This document shows, piece after piece, positions 24,191 to 32,524 of a stretch of 34,369 nucleotides of DNA. Origin of the DNA: Clostridiales bacterium (lineage in GTDB: Bacteria; Bacillota; Clostridia; Christensenellales; JAISNN01). The stretch spans positions 1-34,369 of the forward strand of contig JAISNN010000062.1 of assembly GCA_031276195.1 (NCBI GenBank). The letters are read 5' to 3'. The notes under the pieces are model-generated. The model had not been told where the DNA came from. It made no database searches and saw only the letters and a list, made by a program, of their open reading frames with translations. Position 1 is the first letter of the stretch; each line of letters opens with the position of its first letter. Position numbers and translations under genes: made by a program.

Positions 24191-24334
24191 CATTCGGCGG
24201 CGCGACAAAAAAATACGCGAAAAAACGTATTAAAAAACATTAAAAACGCTTTTAAAAAAAGAGAAATAAAGACATTTTTAAAAAAATATATAACCTAAAA
24301 ATACTATTGTATCAAATTTACGGAGGTAGGTTTT

Positions 24335-24535
24335 ATGCCTAAACAGAAAACTCACAGCGGCGCGGGTAAGAGATTCCGCGTCAAGAAAAGCGGACTCGTC
24401 AAGCGCGCAAAGTCCGGCAAAAATCACATTTTAGCAAAAAAATCGACGAAAAGAAAACGCGGACTAAGGCAGGGAACTTATGTGAGCGTTACGCAAGCGG
24501 ACACGATCAGAAATCTTGTTCCGTATCAAAATTAA
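24335..24535 (+). CDS. rpmI: 50S ribosomal protein L35
   Basis: A 66-residue, highly basic protein with the L35 signature [20 protein letters not shown] and the C-terminal LRQGTYVS...IRNLVPY. It is a component of the large ribosomal subunit. GGAGG lies at 24322-24326. It is co-transcribed with rplT 20 bp downstream and follows infC after the long repeat-bearing gap. Confidence 0.97.
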   Translation: MPKQKTHSGAGKRFRVKKSGLVKRAKSGKNHILAKKSTKRKRGLRQGTYVSVTQADTIRNLVPYQN

Positions 24536-24555
24536 TCTTTGGGAGGCTATAAAAA

Positions 24556-24918
24556 ATGAGAATCAAAAGAAGCGTTACGGGCGCGAAAAAACGCAGAAAA
24601 ATATTGAAGTCCGCCAAGGGTTACTTCGGGGCGAAAAGCAAACTCTATCGGGTCGCAAGACAAGCCGTTATGAAGTCGGGAAACTATTCGTACGTCGGCA
24701 GAAAACTCAAAAAAAGAGATATGAGAAGCCTTTGGATCGCGCGTATCAACGCGGCGGCAAGGCTCAACGAACTTTCTTACAGCAGGTTTATGTACGGCTT
24801 AAAGACGGCGGGTTCGCTCCTGAACAGAAAGGTTCTCGCCGATATCGCGGTGAGCGACGCGGCGGCGTTTACGGCTCTTTGCGACGTTGCGAAGCAAAGC
24901 CTTGCCGCTAAGGCGTAA
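24556..24918 (+). CDS. rplT: 50S ribosomal protein L20
   Basis: A 120-residue protein matching L20 throughout: the basic start [24 protein letters not shown], the central [28 protein letters not shown] and [17 protein letters not shown]20 is an early assembly protein of the 50S subunit and in Bacillota also the usual autorepressor of this operon through its leader. GGGAGG precedes the ATG. A terminator follows at 24945. Confidence 0.97.
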   Translation: MRIKRSVTGAKKRRKILKSAKGYFGAKSKLYRVARQAVMKSGNYSYVGRKLKKRDMRSLWIARINAAARLNELSYSRFMYGLKTAGSLLNRKVLADIAVSDAAAFTALCDVAKQSLAAKA

Positions 24919-24944
24919 AATATTATTGCAATGAATTTATCGGG

Positions 24945-24973
24945 CGGCTGTATTTTTTAATATAGCCGTTTTT
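24945..24973 (+). terminator. Terminator of infC-rpmI-rplT
   Basis: CGGCTGTATT (24945-24954) pairs with AATATAGCCG (24959-24968) with one G-U and a TTTT loop, followed by TTTTT (24969-24973). It is 27 bp after the rplT stop. Confidence 0.88.
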
Positions 24974-24992
24974 GATAGTTTGAACAAATCGA

Positions 24993-25239
24993 AGTATTCT
25001 ATGAGTCAAAACGCCTTGTAAATCGAAGTATTCTATGACGTCGAGTATTCTATAAATGCCTTTGTATTGCGGTATTTTCGCGGTATAGAGGGCTTGAAAA
25101 ACGTTTTTATATCGAAGAGTTTTTAACGTATAGAGTTATTCTATAAATGCCTTATGGGTTGGAGCGTTTTTTTTTGCGGCGCATAGTATTCTATAAATCA
25201 CAATATCGCGGGATTTTTTAAAACGCATAGTATTCTATG
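24993..25239. repeat. Cluster of AGTATTCTAT repeats before the methyltransferase gene
   Basis: The core (A)GTATTCTAT or TTATTCTAT recurs at about 24993, 25027, 25044, 25135, 25182 and 25226. Several copies extend to ATAAATGCCTT, and one is CATAGTATTCTATG. The core is nearly palindromic. The same motif appears in the opposite orientation at 29262-29440. It fills the 335-bp gap 24919-25253, where I find no clear promoter. Confidence 0.75.
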
Positions 25240-25262
25240 TTATAAAAAACGGTGTGAAGTCA

Positions 25263-26153
25263 ATGGTTATTACGTCGGTTTCAAATCCAAAAATCAAGGA
25301 ACTTATCGCCTTGAACGATAAAAAAGTTATGCGGGAAACGCGGACTTTTATTGTCGAGGGAATTAATATCGTAAAGGATATCCCGCCCTCCGTGAAAATC
25401 CTGAAATACGTCGCGGTCTGCGGAATCCCGCTCGCGCCGCTCTCCGTCAGAGAGGGAGTCGAAATCATAACGGTTTCGGAAAACGTATTCGCAAGGCTCT
25501 CCCGCGTGAAAAATCCGCAAGGCGTCGCCGCCGTCGCCGAAATCCCCGAAGGACGGATCGACGACGGTCAAAACGCTTTGATTTTGGATCGCGTGCGCGA
25601 CCCCGGAAACGTCGGAACGCTGCTGCGTTCGGCGGCGGCATTCGGTTTTTTTAACGCGGTTTTGATCGATTGCGCGGACGCTTGCTCGCAAAAGGTTTTG
25701 AGATCGAGTATGGGCGGAGTTTTTAAACTGAACGTCATAGAGGCGGACGAGAAGGATATTTTTAACTTTTTACATAGGGAAAAATATCGGTTTTTCGGGC
25801 TGGACGCGGACGGAGAGGATATAAAAAACATATCGGAATTTAAAGACGGGGCGGGCGGAAAAGCCGCGCTCAGGGAAGTTGAAAACATATCGGAATTTAA
25901 AAGTGAAGTTTGCAATAAAAGCCGAAAAGCCGCTCTCGCGGGATCAAAAAACATATCGGAATTTAAAGACGAACGGGGAAGCGGAGAGAAAAAAACCGCT
26001 CTTATCGTCGGGAACGAAGCCGACGGAATTTCAAATTTTCTCCGCGGGGCGTGCGACGGAATTTTATCGATCGGAATGAGCGGAGAAATGGAGTCGCTGA
26101 ATGCGGCGGTTGCGGGTTCGATCGCTATGCACTTGTTTTTTTCAAAAGATTAA
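25263..26153 (+). CDS. TrmH/SpoU-family RNA 2'-O-methyltransferase with a repeat insertion
   Basis: A protein of 296 residues from the ATG at 25263, which gives the usual VITSVSNPKIKEL start; a GTG nine bases earlier is possible. The N-terminal substrate-binding domain is followed by the knotted SPOUT domain: motif 1 LDRVRDPGNVGTLLRSAAAFGF, motif 2 IVGNEADGIS, motif 3 SLNAAVAGSIAM. It transfers a methyl group from SAM to a ribose in rRNA or tRNA; the exact target is unknown. Between motifs 1 and 2 lie about 55 extra residues with three NISEFK repeats, encoded by 19-bp DNA repeats at 25827, 25884 and 25950. This looks like repeat invasion of a surface loop. Position after rplT is typical of Bacillota. 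Confidence 0.9.
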   Translation: MVITSVSNPKIKELIALNDKKVMRETRTFIVEGINIVKDIPPSVKILKYVAVCGIPLAPLSVREGVEIITVSENVFARLSRVKNPQGVAAVAEIPEGRIDDGQNALILDRVRDPGNVGTLLRSAAAFGFFNAVLIDCADACSQKVLRSSMGGVFKLNVIEADEKDIFNFLHREKYRFFGLDADGEDIKNISEFKDGAGGKAALREVENISEFKSEVCNKSRKAALAGSKNISEFKDERGSGEKKTALIVGNEADGISNFLRGACDGILSIGMSGEMESLNAAVAGSIAMHLFFSKD

Positions 26154-26354
26154 AGCGCGCATAAAATAAACGAAAAGCGATAAAATCGCAACAAAAAAAC
26201 GCATAAAATCGGAATGTAAAACGCCGAAAAAACGTTGAAAAAACGGCATAAAAACGCTTAAAAACGCCGAAAAAACGGCATAAAAATGCCTAAAAAGCGG
26301 CATAAAAATGTCCTAAACGCCATACTAAAAAGCGAAAAAAGCGATACAAAAAAT

Positions 26355-26500
26355 GCAAATAATGTAAAAAAAATTGAAAACAATTTCCATTTAAGATGCA
26401 AATAATGTAAAAAATTACAAATGATTTCCGCTTAAAATACAAATAATATAAAAAAAGTTGAAAATAATTTCCATTCAAAATACAAATAATCCGAAAAATA
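26355..26500. repeat. About 42-bp degenerate repeats before yebC
   Basis: Copies of a CAAATAATGTAAAAA...AATTTCC(A/G)(T/C)TTA-type unit begin near 26355, 26398, 26439 and 26482. Before them (26190-26330) are shorter AACGCCGAAAAAACGGCATAAAAA-like repeats. Together they fill the gap 26154-26516, and no other feature is visible. Confidence 0.65.
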
Positions 26501-26516
26501 AGGAGTTTTAATTCAT

Positions 26517-27260
26517 ATGTCCGGACACAGCAAATGGGCGAATATCAAGCACAGAAAAGCCAAAGGCGACGCCGCGAAAGCAAGCATCTTTACGAAAATC
26601 GGCAGGGAAATCGCCGTATGCGTCAAGCAGGGAGGCCCCGACCCGAACAACAATAACAAACTCAAAGACGTTATCGCCAAAGCGCGCGAAAATAATATCC
26701 CGAACGACAACATTATGCGCAGCATCAAAAAAGCATCGGGCGAAGCGGGCGGAGTCAGTTATGAGGAGATCACTTACGAGGGATACGGACCGTTCGGCGT
26801 GGCTTTTTACGTCGAATGTTTGACCGATAATAAAAACCGTTCGGCGGGCGACGTGCGCCATATATTCGACAAAAGCGGCGGCGCGATGGGTACGACGGGC
26901 AGCGTGGGATTTATGTTCAAAAGGCGCGGCGTGATCGTCGCGGACGCGGCTCTTTACGATGAGGACGAATTGATGTTGACGGCCCTCGACTGCGGAGCGG
27001 AGGATTTCGTTTCGGAGGACGGCGTGTATCTCATATATACCGCGCCGCAAGACCTCTCGACGGTCAGAGAAAGACTTCAAAACGCGAAAATTGAGATTAT
27101 TTCCTCGGAAATCGATATGATTCCCGAAAACAGCGTGGCTTTGAATGAGGAGGATTCCGCAAAAATTTTGAAAATGATAGACCGCTTGGAGGAAAACGAC
27201 GACGTTCAAAACGTATATCACAACGCGGAATTGACGGAAACGGATGAGGAAGAGGAATAG
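26517..27260 (+). CDS. yebC: YebC/TACO1-family protein
   Basis: A 247-residue protein with the family's start MSGHSKWANIKHRKAKGDAAKASIFTKIGREI, then NNKLKDVIAKARENNIPNDNIMRSIKKASG, YEGYGPFGVAFYVECLTDNKNR and FMFKRRGVI. The length is standard. The family was long annotated as a transcriptional regulator; more recent work points to a translation role for YebC/TACO1. It is cytoplasmic. AAGGAG lies 11 bases before the ATG. It stands alone between two repeat-filled gaps. Confidence 0.95.
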   Translation: MSGHSKWANIKHRKAKGDAAKASIFTKIGREIAVCVKQGGPDPNNNNKLKDVIAKARENNIPNDNIMRSIKKASGEAGGVSYEEITYEGYGPFGVAFYVECLTDNKNRSAGDVRHIFDKSGGAMGTTGSVGFMFKRRGVIVADAALYDEDELMLTALDCGAEDFVSEDGVYLIYTAPQDLSTVRERLQNAKIEIISSEIDMIPENSVALNEEDSAKILKMIDRLEENDDVQNVYHNAELTETDEEEE

Positions 27261-27416
27261 AATTATATAACTTTTATTATAATTATACGACCTATTAAAA
27301 AGGGCTTAATTATATAATATTTATTATAGTATACGCTTTACGGAAAGTAATAAAAGTAAATTGAGCAATAGCCTCCGATTATATAATCTTCGTTATGTAA
27401 TGATATTAAAAAAAAG

Positions 27417-27686
27417 CAATATTTATCGGGCGGAGATACGTGATATTTATCATGCAATTCAAAGCGGAATTATATAGCGTTTATTATATGATTCGATTAA
27501 AAAAAACAATATTTATCGGGCGGAGATATGTGATATTTATCATATAATTCAAAGCGGAATTATATAGCGTTTATTATATGATTCTATTAAAAAAAACAAT
27601 ATTTATCGGGCGGAGATACGTGATATTTATCATATAATTCAAATCGGAATTATATAGCGTTTATTATATAATTCATTTTTTTAAAA
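27417..27686. repeat. Three 90-bp tandem repeats between yebC and proA
   Basis: Units at 27417-27506, 27507-27596 and 27597-27686 are almost identical (CAATATTTATCGGGCGGAGA, then TGATATTTATCAT, then CGGAATTATATAGCGTTTAT). Related AT-rich fragments flank them at 27262-27330 and 27700-27740. The gap 27261-27766 holds nothing else I can name. Confidence 0.9.
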
Positions 27687-27766
27687 CGATATTTACTACG
27701 CGGAATTATATAATATTTATTATAATCTATTATAATATTTAATTTGCAAAAAACGGCGTTTTTGAT

Positions 27767-27880
27767 ATGAAAAAGAGAAAAAAACCCGTTTTTCGCGGTA
27801 TTTTAGGTATACTTAAAAATAAAAAAGGAGCGGACGGAAAGCCTTTTTTGAAAGGTTTTTTCGGCATTTTATCGAAATGA
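27767..27880 (+). CDS. Possible 37-residue leader peptide overlapping proA
   Basis: An ATG at 27767 opens a basic 37-residue frame (MKKRKKPVFRGILGILKNKK, ending FFGILSK) whose TGA overlaps the proA ATG in an ATGA junction. proA itself has no clear Shine-Dalgarno sequence, so coupling would explain its translation. Against it, this frame has no good ribosome site either. It may be chance. Confidence 0.3.
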   Translation: MKKRKKPVFRGILGILKNKKGADGKPFLKGFFGILSK

Positions 27881-29109
27881 CGTATATAGAGGAACTTTGC
27901 GCGGCGGCTTGCGGCGCGGCTCAAAAACTCGCGTATTCAGACGCGGAAACGAAAAATAAAATGTTGGAAAGTATCGCGTCCGCGATCGAAAAAAACGCGG
28001 ATGAAATTTTGCGCGCGAATAAAATCGACGTTGAAAACTGTCCCGCGGATAAAGCCGCTTTTTTGGACAGGCTGACGCTCGACGAAAAAAGAATCGCGGC
28101 GATGGCGGAGGGCGTTCGCGCGGTCGCCCGTATAGACGACCCCGTGGGAAAAATTACCGCCGAATGGTATACCGGAAAGGGATTGAAAATCACAAAGGTC
28201 AGAGCCCCGATAGGAGTCGCCGCGGTCATCTATGAGGCGCGCCCGAACGTTACCGCGGACGCGGCGGCGTTGTGTTTGAAATCGGGAAACGCTTGCGTTC
28301 TGCGGGGCGGCAAGGAAGCGATCAATACGAATAAAATCATATACGGCATTATGAAAAACGCCCTCGCCGGGAATAATTTTGAGGACGGGGCGTTGCAATT
28401 TATCGACAAAACAGACAGAAGTTACGCCGCGGAACTTCTCAAAATGAGCGATTATGTGGACGTCGTAATTCCGCGCGGCGGCGAAGCCTTGAAACGCTTC
28501 GTTTTGGACAACGCGAAAATTCCCGTTATCGCGTCGGCGGGCGGGATATGCCACGTCTACGTCGAAAAAACCGCCGATTTGAAAATGGCGTCTGATATCA
28601 TTTTTAACGCGAAAACTTCCAGACCGAGTGTGTGCAACGCCGCCGAAACCCTTTTGGTCGACGCGGATATCGCGGAGAAATTTTTGCCCTCTTGTCTGGC
28701 GCGGCTGAGCGGCGCGGGCGTCGAGATACGCGGCGACGAGGCGACGGTAAAACTGTTTCCGAAGGCGGTTAGAGCCGTCGATTACGATACCGAATACGAG
28801 GCGTTGATTTTGGCGGTCAAGGTGGTCAAAGATTGCGCCGAAGCGATCGAACACATAAACCGCCACAACACCAAACATTCGGACGCGGTTGTAACAAACT
28901 CCGATTTTGTTAAGGAAATTTTTGCGAAAAGCGTGGACGCGGCCGCCGTCTATATCAATGCGTCGACGAGGTTCACGGACGGATTTGAATTCGGATTCGG
29001 GGCGGAGATGGCGATCAGTACGCAAAAACTGCACGCGAGAGGCCCTATCGGGCTGGAAGCCTTGACTTCGGAAAAATATGTGATTTACGGTGAGGGACAT
29101 ATAAGGTGA
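27877..29109 (+). CDS. proA: Glutamate-5-semialdehyde dehydrogenase (gamma-glutamyl phosphate reductase)
   Basis: A 410-residue protein of the ProA aldehyde dehydrogenase branch. It reduces gamma-glutamyl phosphate to glutamate semialdehyde with NADPH, the second step of proline synthesis. Conserved parts are seen in order: APIGVAAVIYEARPNVTADAAALCLKSGNA, LRGGKEA, VIPRGGEALKRF, the catalytic cysteine C253 in RPSVCNAAETLLV, and HTKHSDAVVT and FEFGFGAEMAISTQKLHARGP near the end. Its usual partner proB is not adjacent. No good ribosome site precedes the ATG; a short frame ends on it with an ATGA overlap. Confidence 0.96.
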   Translation: MTYIEELCAAACGAAQKLAYSDAETKNKMLESIASAIEKNADEILRANKIDVENCPADKAAFLDRLTLDEKRIAAMAEGVRAVARIDDPVGKITAEWYTGKGLKITKVRAPIGVAAVIYEARPNVTADAAALCLKSGNACVLRGGKEAINTNKIIYGIMKNALAGNNFEDGALQFIDKTDRSYAAELLKMSDYVDVVIPRGGEALKRFVLDNAKIPVIASAGGICHVYVEKTADLKMASDIIFNAKTSRPSVCNAAETLLVDADIAEKFLPSCLARLSGAGVEIRGDEATVKLFPKAVRAVDYDTEYEALILAVKVVKDCAEAIEHINRHNTKHSDAVVTNSDFVKEIFAKSVDAAAVYINASTRFTDGFEFGFGAEMAISTQKLHARGPIGLEALTSEKYVIYGEGHIR

Positions 29110-29261
29110 TTTGGAACGCGCCGCCGGCGGAATTTAAGAGAAGCGCGGCATAGAGGCTATGCGTAAGGACGTTAGGGCGGTTTAAAATATGCGTTTTTTT
29201 GGCGCCGCTGAATATTTTTAAATTTTCCTTGCCGAATATCGGACGAAAAGGCGGAAAATAG

Positions 29262-29440
29262 AGTATTCTACGGCGTAGAATACTATGCAAAGTGATATTG
29301 AAAAATAGTAGAATACTATGAAAAGCGAAGTTTTAAAGATAGAATGCCGTGCGGAAATCGGTCGCCCCACCCCTACACCCCTCCCACGGAGGGGAATTTA
29401 TAGAACATACTCAGAGTGTGGAATACTATGCAAAACGTGG
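29262..29440. repeat. Inverted copies of the AGTATTCTA repeat after proA
   Basis: AGTATTCTAC-GGC-GTAGAATACT (29262-29284) is a perfect 10-bp palindrome. Further GAATACTATG copies lie at 29311-29320 and 29421-29430. These are the reverse complement of the elements at 24993-25239, so the housekeeping block from the methyltransferase to proA is flanked by the same motif in opposite orientation. They occupy the gap 29110-29536. Confidence 0.7.
29363..29398. repeat. Dispersed GC-rich hairpin element, copy 2
   Basis: Matches copy 1 (22503-22539) in its CGCCCCACCCCT start and CGGAGGGGAATT end. Here CCCCTCC (29378-29384) and GGAGGGG (29388-29394) form a perfect 7-bp stem with a 3-base loop. Confidence 0.7.
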
Positions 29441-29466
29441 AATTTTTAAAATATAATAATAGAGAT

Positions 29467-29514
29467 ATAAGCGAATAGTAACCGCATAAGCGAATAATGC
29501 GGTATAAGCGAATA
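29467..29514. repeat. Short direct repeats upstream of polA
   Basis: ATAAGCGAATA occurs at 29467-29477, 29486-29496 and 29504-29514, spaced 18-19 bp, ending 13 bases before the polA ribosome site. They may be regulatory or simple slippage products. Confidence 0.6.
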
Positions 29515-29536
29515 ATAACGATTTTTAGGAGAGCGA

Positions 29537-32317
29537 ATGGCTAATAACAGACTTGTAATAATCGACGGCAACAGCCTTTTGAACAGAGCGTTTTACGCCC
29601 TGCCCCCGACGTTGAAAACTAAGGACGGGCTTGTCGTCAACGCCGTTTTCGGCTATATCAATATGCTGTCGAAAATCATTTCCGACTTGAAACCGACACA
29701 TATCGCCGCCGCTTTCGACGCGGGTAAAAAAACTTTCCGAAATGAGAAATACGCCGATTATAAGGCGACGAGAAAGTCTATGCCCGAGGAACTTGCGGCG
29801 CAACTGCCCGTGCTTCACGGGCTTTTGAGGTCGATGAATATCAATCCCCTCCAAAAAGAGGGCTTCGAGGCGGACGACGTAATCGGCACGCTGGCAAAAC
29901 ATACGGACTTTGAAACTTATATAGTTACGGGCGACAAGGATTTATTGCAAATCGTAGACGGAACGACAAAGGTTTGGCTGACGAAAAAGGGCGTCTCGGA
30001 GGTCGAAGAATACGATCTCGAACGCCTGAAAAACGAAGGTCTTATACCGCGGAATATAGTCGATTTGAAGGCTCTTATGGGCGACGCGTCAGACAATATT
30101 CCGGGCGTCGCGGGGGTGGGCGAAAAAACCGCGTCCGCGCTCGTCAAGGAATATCAAACGATCGAAAACCTATACGGGAGAATCGACGAAATTCAAGGAA
30201 AATTGAAAGAGAAACTCATCGCGGGAAAGGCGTCCGCGGAACTTTCTAAGGAACTTGCGGAAATCGACGTGAACGCGCCGATCGAATGTCTGTCGGAATG
30301 CTACGTTTTAAAATATCCGTTCCCGAACGCCGCGAAGGAATTTTTGCTCGGGCTGGGAATGAAAACGGCGGCGGCGAAATTCGATTTTTCGGAAGCGGGA
30401 TATCCGAACGGGGAGAGCCTTGACGGGGGCGGAAACGACGGCGTAAACCATAGAAACGGCGGCTTTATTTACGGTGAAAACGGCGGCACAGAAGCGCGGA
30501 ATTTCGGCGGTGAAAGCGGAGGTTTGGGAGATGGGAACGGCGGCGGAAAGGGCGGTATAGAAGCGCGGAATTTCGGCGGTGAAAGCGGAGATTTGGGAGA
30601 GAGGAACGGCTTTTCGGCGGGCGGGTATTCCGCGCAAAAAAGAAAGCCTCCCGTGAAAAAAATTCACGTCGGCGGATTGTCCGAATTTAAGAAAATTTTG
30701 GCGGAAAATAAGCCTTTTTGCGACACTCTCGCATTCGATATCGGCGAAAACATATCCGTTAGTTTTGGCGGCGGAAACGAATATATTCTCAATTTGTCTT
30801 TCGACCTTTTCGCCGCGGATAGCGGCATTTCGATTTTAAACGCGGCTGAGGCGGTCAACGAATGCGGAATGGACGTCGTTGTCTACGATTGGAAATCCTT
30901 GAAACACACACTGAAAAACGACGGCGCGGAATTGAAAAACGTTAAATTTGACGCGCTTTTGGCGGCGTATCTCGTCGATTCGAATCAAAATTATGGGGAT
31001 TTGCCCGATTTGTTGAGGCATTACGGCTTGCCGGAGGACGGCAAAGCCGACGGATTATTGGAACTTTTTAAGATTTTTAAGGGAAAATTTAACGAACTTG
31101 ACTTGAACGGACTGTATTATGAGATTGAATTTCCGCTTATAGACGCGCTTTTCGATATGGAAAACGCCGGATTCCGCATCGATAAGGGGATTTTAGAGGA
31201 ACTTTCGGAGAAGTATTCCGCGGAAATTAACGCCCTCGCCGAAACGATTTACGCCGAAACGGGCGAGAAATTCAACATAAATTCGCCCAAACAGTTGAAC
31301 GTCGTCCTCTACGAAAAATTGAAATTGCCCGCCCTGAAAAAGAATAAAAGCGGCGGCTATTCGTCGAGCGCGGATATCTTGGCGGAGATCGCGGACACGC
31401 ACCCCGTCGTTCCCGTCGTCTTGAAATACCGTCAGTTCGCAAAACTTCAATCGACGTATATCGACGGCTTCCGCGGTATGATTTCGCCCGACGGGAGAAT
31501 CCGTACCGTGTTCAAAAATACCCTCACCACGACGGGCAGATTGTCGTCCGCGGAACCGAATATGCAAAATATTCCCGTGCGCGACTCGGAAGGGCGGGAG
31601 GTTCGGAAAATGTTTATCGCGGGAGAGGGCTGTACCCTCGTTTCCGCAGACTATTCGCAGATCGAATTAAGACTTATGGCGGACTTTTCGGGGGACGAAA
31701 ACCTCATCGAAGCATTTTTGAACGGGCTGGATATTCATACGATCACCGCCGCAAAAATCTTTAATACGGAAGAAAAAAACGTCACAAAAGAAATGCGCCG
31801 CGCCGCGAAAGCCGTCAATTTCGGCATAATTTACGGAATCAGCGACTTCGGTCTGTCGACGGGCTTGAAAATCACAAGGAAAGAGGCGCATTCGTTTATC
31901 GAAAAGTATTTCGAATTGTATCCCGCCGTAAAAAAATATATGGACGGCAACGTCGCATACGCCAGAGAACACGGGTATATAAAAACATATTTCGGAAGGA
32001 TAAGATATCTGCCCGATATACGTTCGGCAAACCATACGGCGAGAACGTTCAGCGAACGCGCCGCGATGAATATGCCCCTGCAAGGTTCGGCGGCGGACAT
32101 TATGAAAATCGCGATGATAAACGCGCGCGGAAAATTTATCGAAAATAAACTGAAATCAAAACTGATAATGACCGTACACGACGAACTTGTCGCGGACGCG
32201 TATATCGACGAAACCGAAACCGTCAAAACAATCTTGAAAACCGAAATGGAAAACGTCGTGAAATTGAAAATTCCGCTGACGGTCGAGATGGAAGAGGGGA
32301 ATAATTGGCTGCATTGA
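29537..32317 (+). CDS. polA: DNA polymerase I
   Basis: A 926-residue protein. Residues 1-290 are the 5' nuclease (flap) domain (IIDGNSLLNRAFYAL, EADDVIGTLA, VTGDKDLLQI, LKALMGDASDNIPGVAGVGEKTA). A Gly/Asn/Glu-rich linker (about 300-375) contains a 23-residue tandem repeat. Residues about 375-530 are a proofreading-type fold without its acidic residues: the first motif reads FDIGEN instead of DxE, so it is probably inactive. The polymerase domain has motif A SADYSQIELRL (D705), motif B RRAAKAVNFGIIYG and motif C VHDE (H881-E883). It serves DNA repair and Okazaki fragment maturation. AGGAG is five bases before the ATG. coaE and a lytic transglycosylase follow. Confidence 0.97.
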   Translation: MANNRLVIIDGNSLLNRAFYALPPTLKTKDGLVVNAVFGYINMLSKIISDLKPTHIAAAFDAGKKTFRNEKYADYKATRKSMPEELAAQLPVLHGLLRSMNINPLQKEGFEADDVIGTLAKHTDFETYIVTGDKDLLQIVDGTTKVWLTKKGVSEVEEYDLERLKNEGLIPRNIVDLKALMGDASDNIPGVAGVGEKTASALVKEYQTIENLYGRIDEIQGKLKEKLIAGKASAELSKELAEIDVNAPIECLSECYVLKYPFPNAAKEFLLGLGMKTAAAKFDFSEAGYPNGESLDGGGNDGVNHRNGGFIYGENGGTEARNFGGESGGLGDGNGGGKGGIEARNFGGESGDLGERNGFSAGGYSAQKRKPPVKKIHVGGLSEFKKILAENKPFCDTLAFDIGENISVSFGGGNEYILNLSFDLFAADSGISILNAAEAVNECGMDVVVYDWKSLKHTLKNDGAELKNVKFDALLAAYLVDSNQNYGDLPDLLRHYGLPEDGKADGLLELFKIFKGKFNELDLNGLYYEIEFPLIDALFDMENAGFRIDKGILEELSEKYSAEINALAETIYAETGEKFNINSPKQLNVVLYEKLKLPALKKNKSGGYSSSADILAEIADTHPVVPVVLKYRQFAKLQSTYIDGFRGMISPDGRIRTVFKNTLTTTGRLSSAEPNMQNIPVRDSEGREVRKMFIAGEGCTLVSADYSQIELRLMADFSGDENLIEAFLNGLDIHTITAAKIFNTEEKNVTKEMRRAAKAVNFGIIYGISDFGLSTGLKITRKEAHSFIEKYFELYPAVKKYMDGNVAYAREHGYIKTYFGRIRYLPDIRSANHTARTFSERAAMNMPLQGSAADIMKIAMINARGKFIENKLKSKLIMTVHDELVADAYIDETETVKTILKTEMENVVKLKIPLTVEMEEGNNWLH
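30490..30627 (+). repeat. 69-bp tandem repeat in the polA linker
   Basis: Units 30490-30558 and 30559-30627 share about 45 almost identical bases (AGAAGCGCGGAATTTCGGCG and onward) and encode EARNFGGESG(G/D)LG twice. The period is a multiple of three, so the frame is kept. Confidence 0.88.
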
Positions 32318-32380
32318 GAGAAGAGGATTAGAGAATGATATCGGGGGAATTTTATAATATGCGTTATAAAAACTAATAAA

Positions 32381-32496
32381 ATATTATAATATATGCGATA
32401 AAAACATACGCCGGCAAACTCGGAAAATATTATAATATGCGTTATAAAATATGCCTTATAAAAACGAATGGAATATTATAATATATGCGATAAAAA
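32381..32496. repeat. AT-rich direct repeats between polA and coaE
   Basis: A 24-bp sequence starting ATATTATAATATATGCG is exactly repeated at 32381-32404 and 32473-32496. Related TATAATATGCGTTATAAAA copies lie at 32354 and 32431. The gap 32318-32524 holds nothing else. Confidence 0.8.
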
Positions 32497-32524
32497 TATA
32501 CTTTGATGGATACGGGAGAAAGGT

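Noticed and set aside
27937-29100. Long 387-residue minus-strand frame opposite proA
   Set aside because: It mirrors proA in the complementary phase, has no family features, and arises from the GC-biased codon positions of the real gene.
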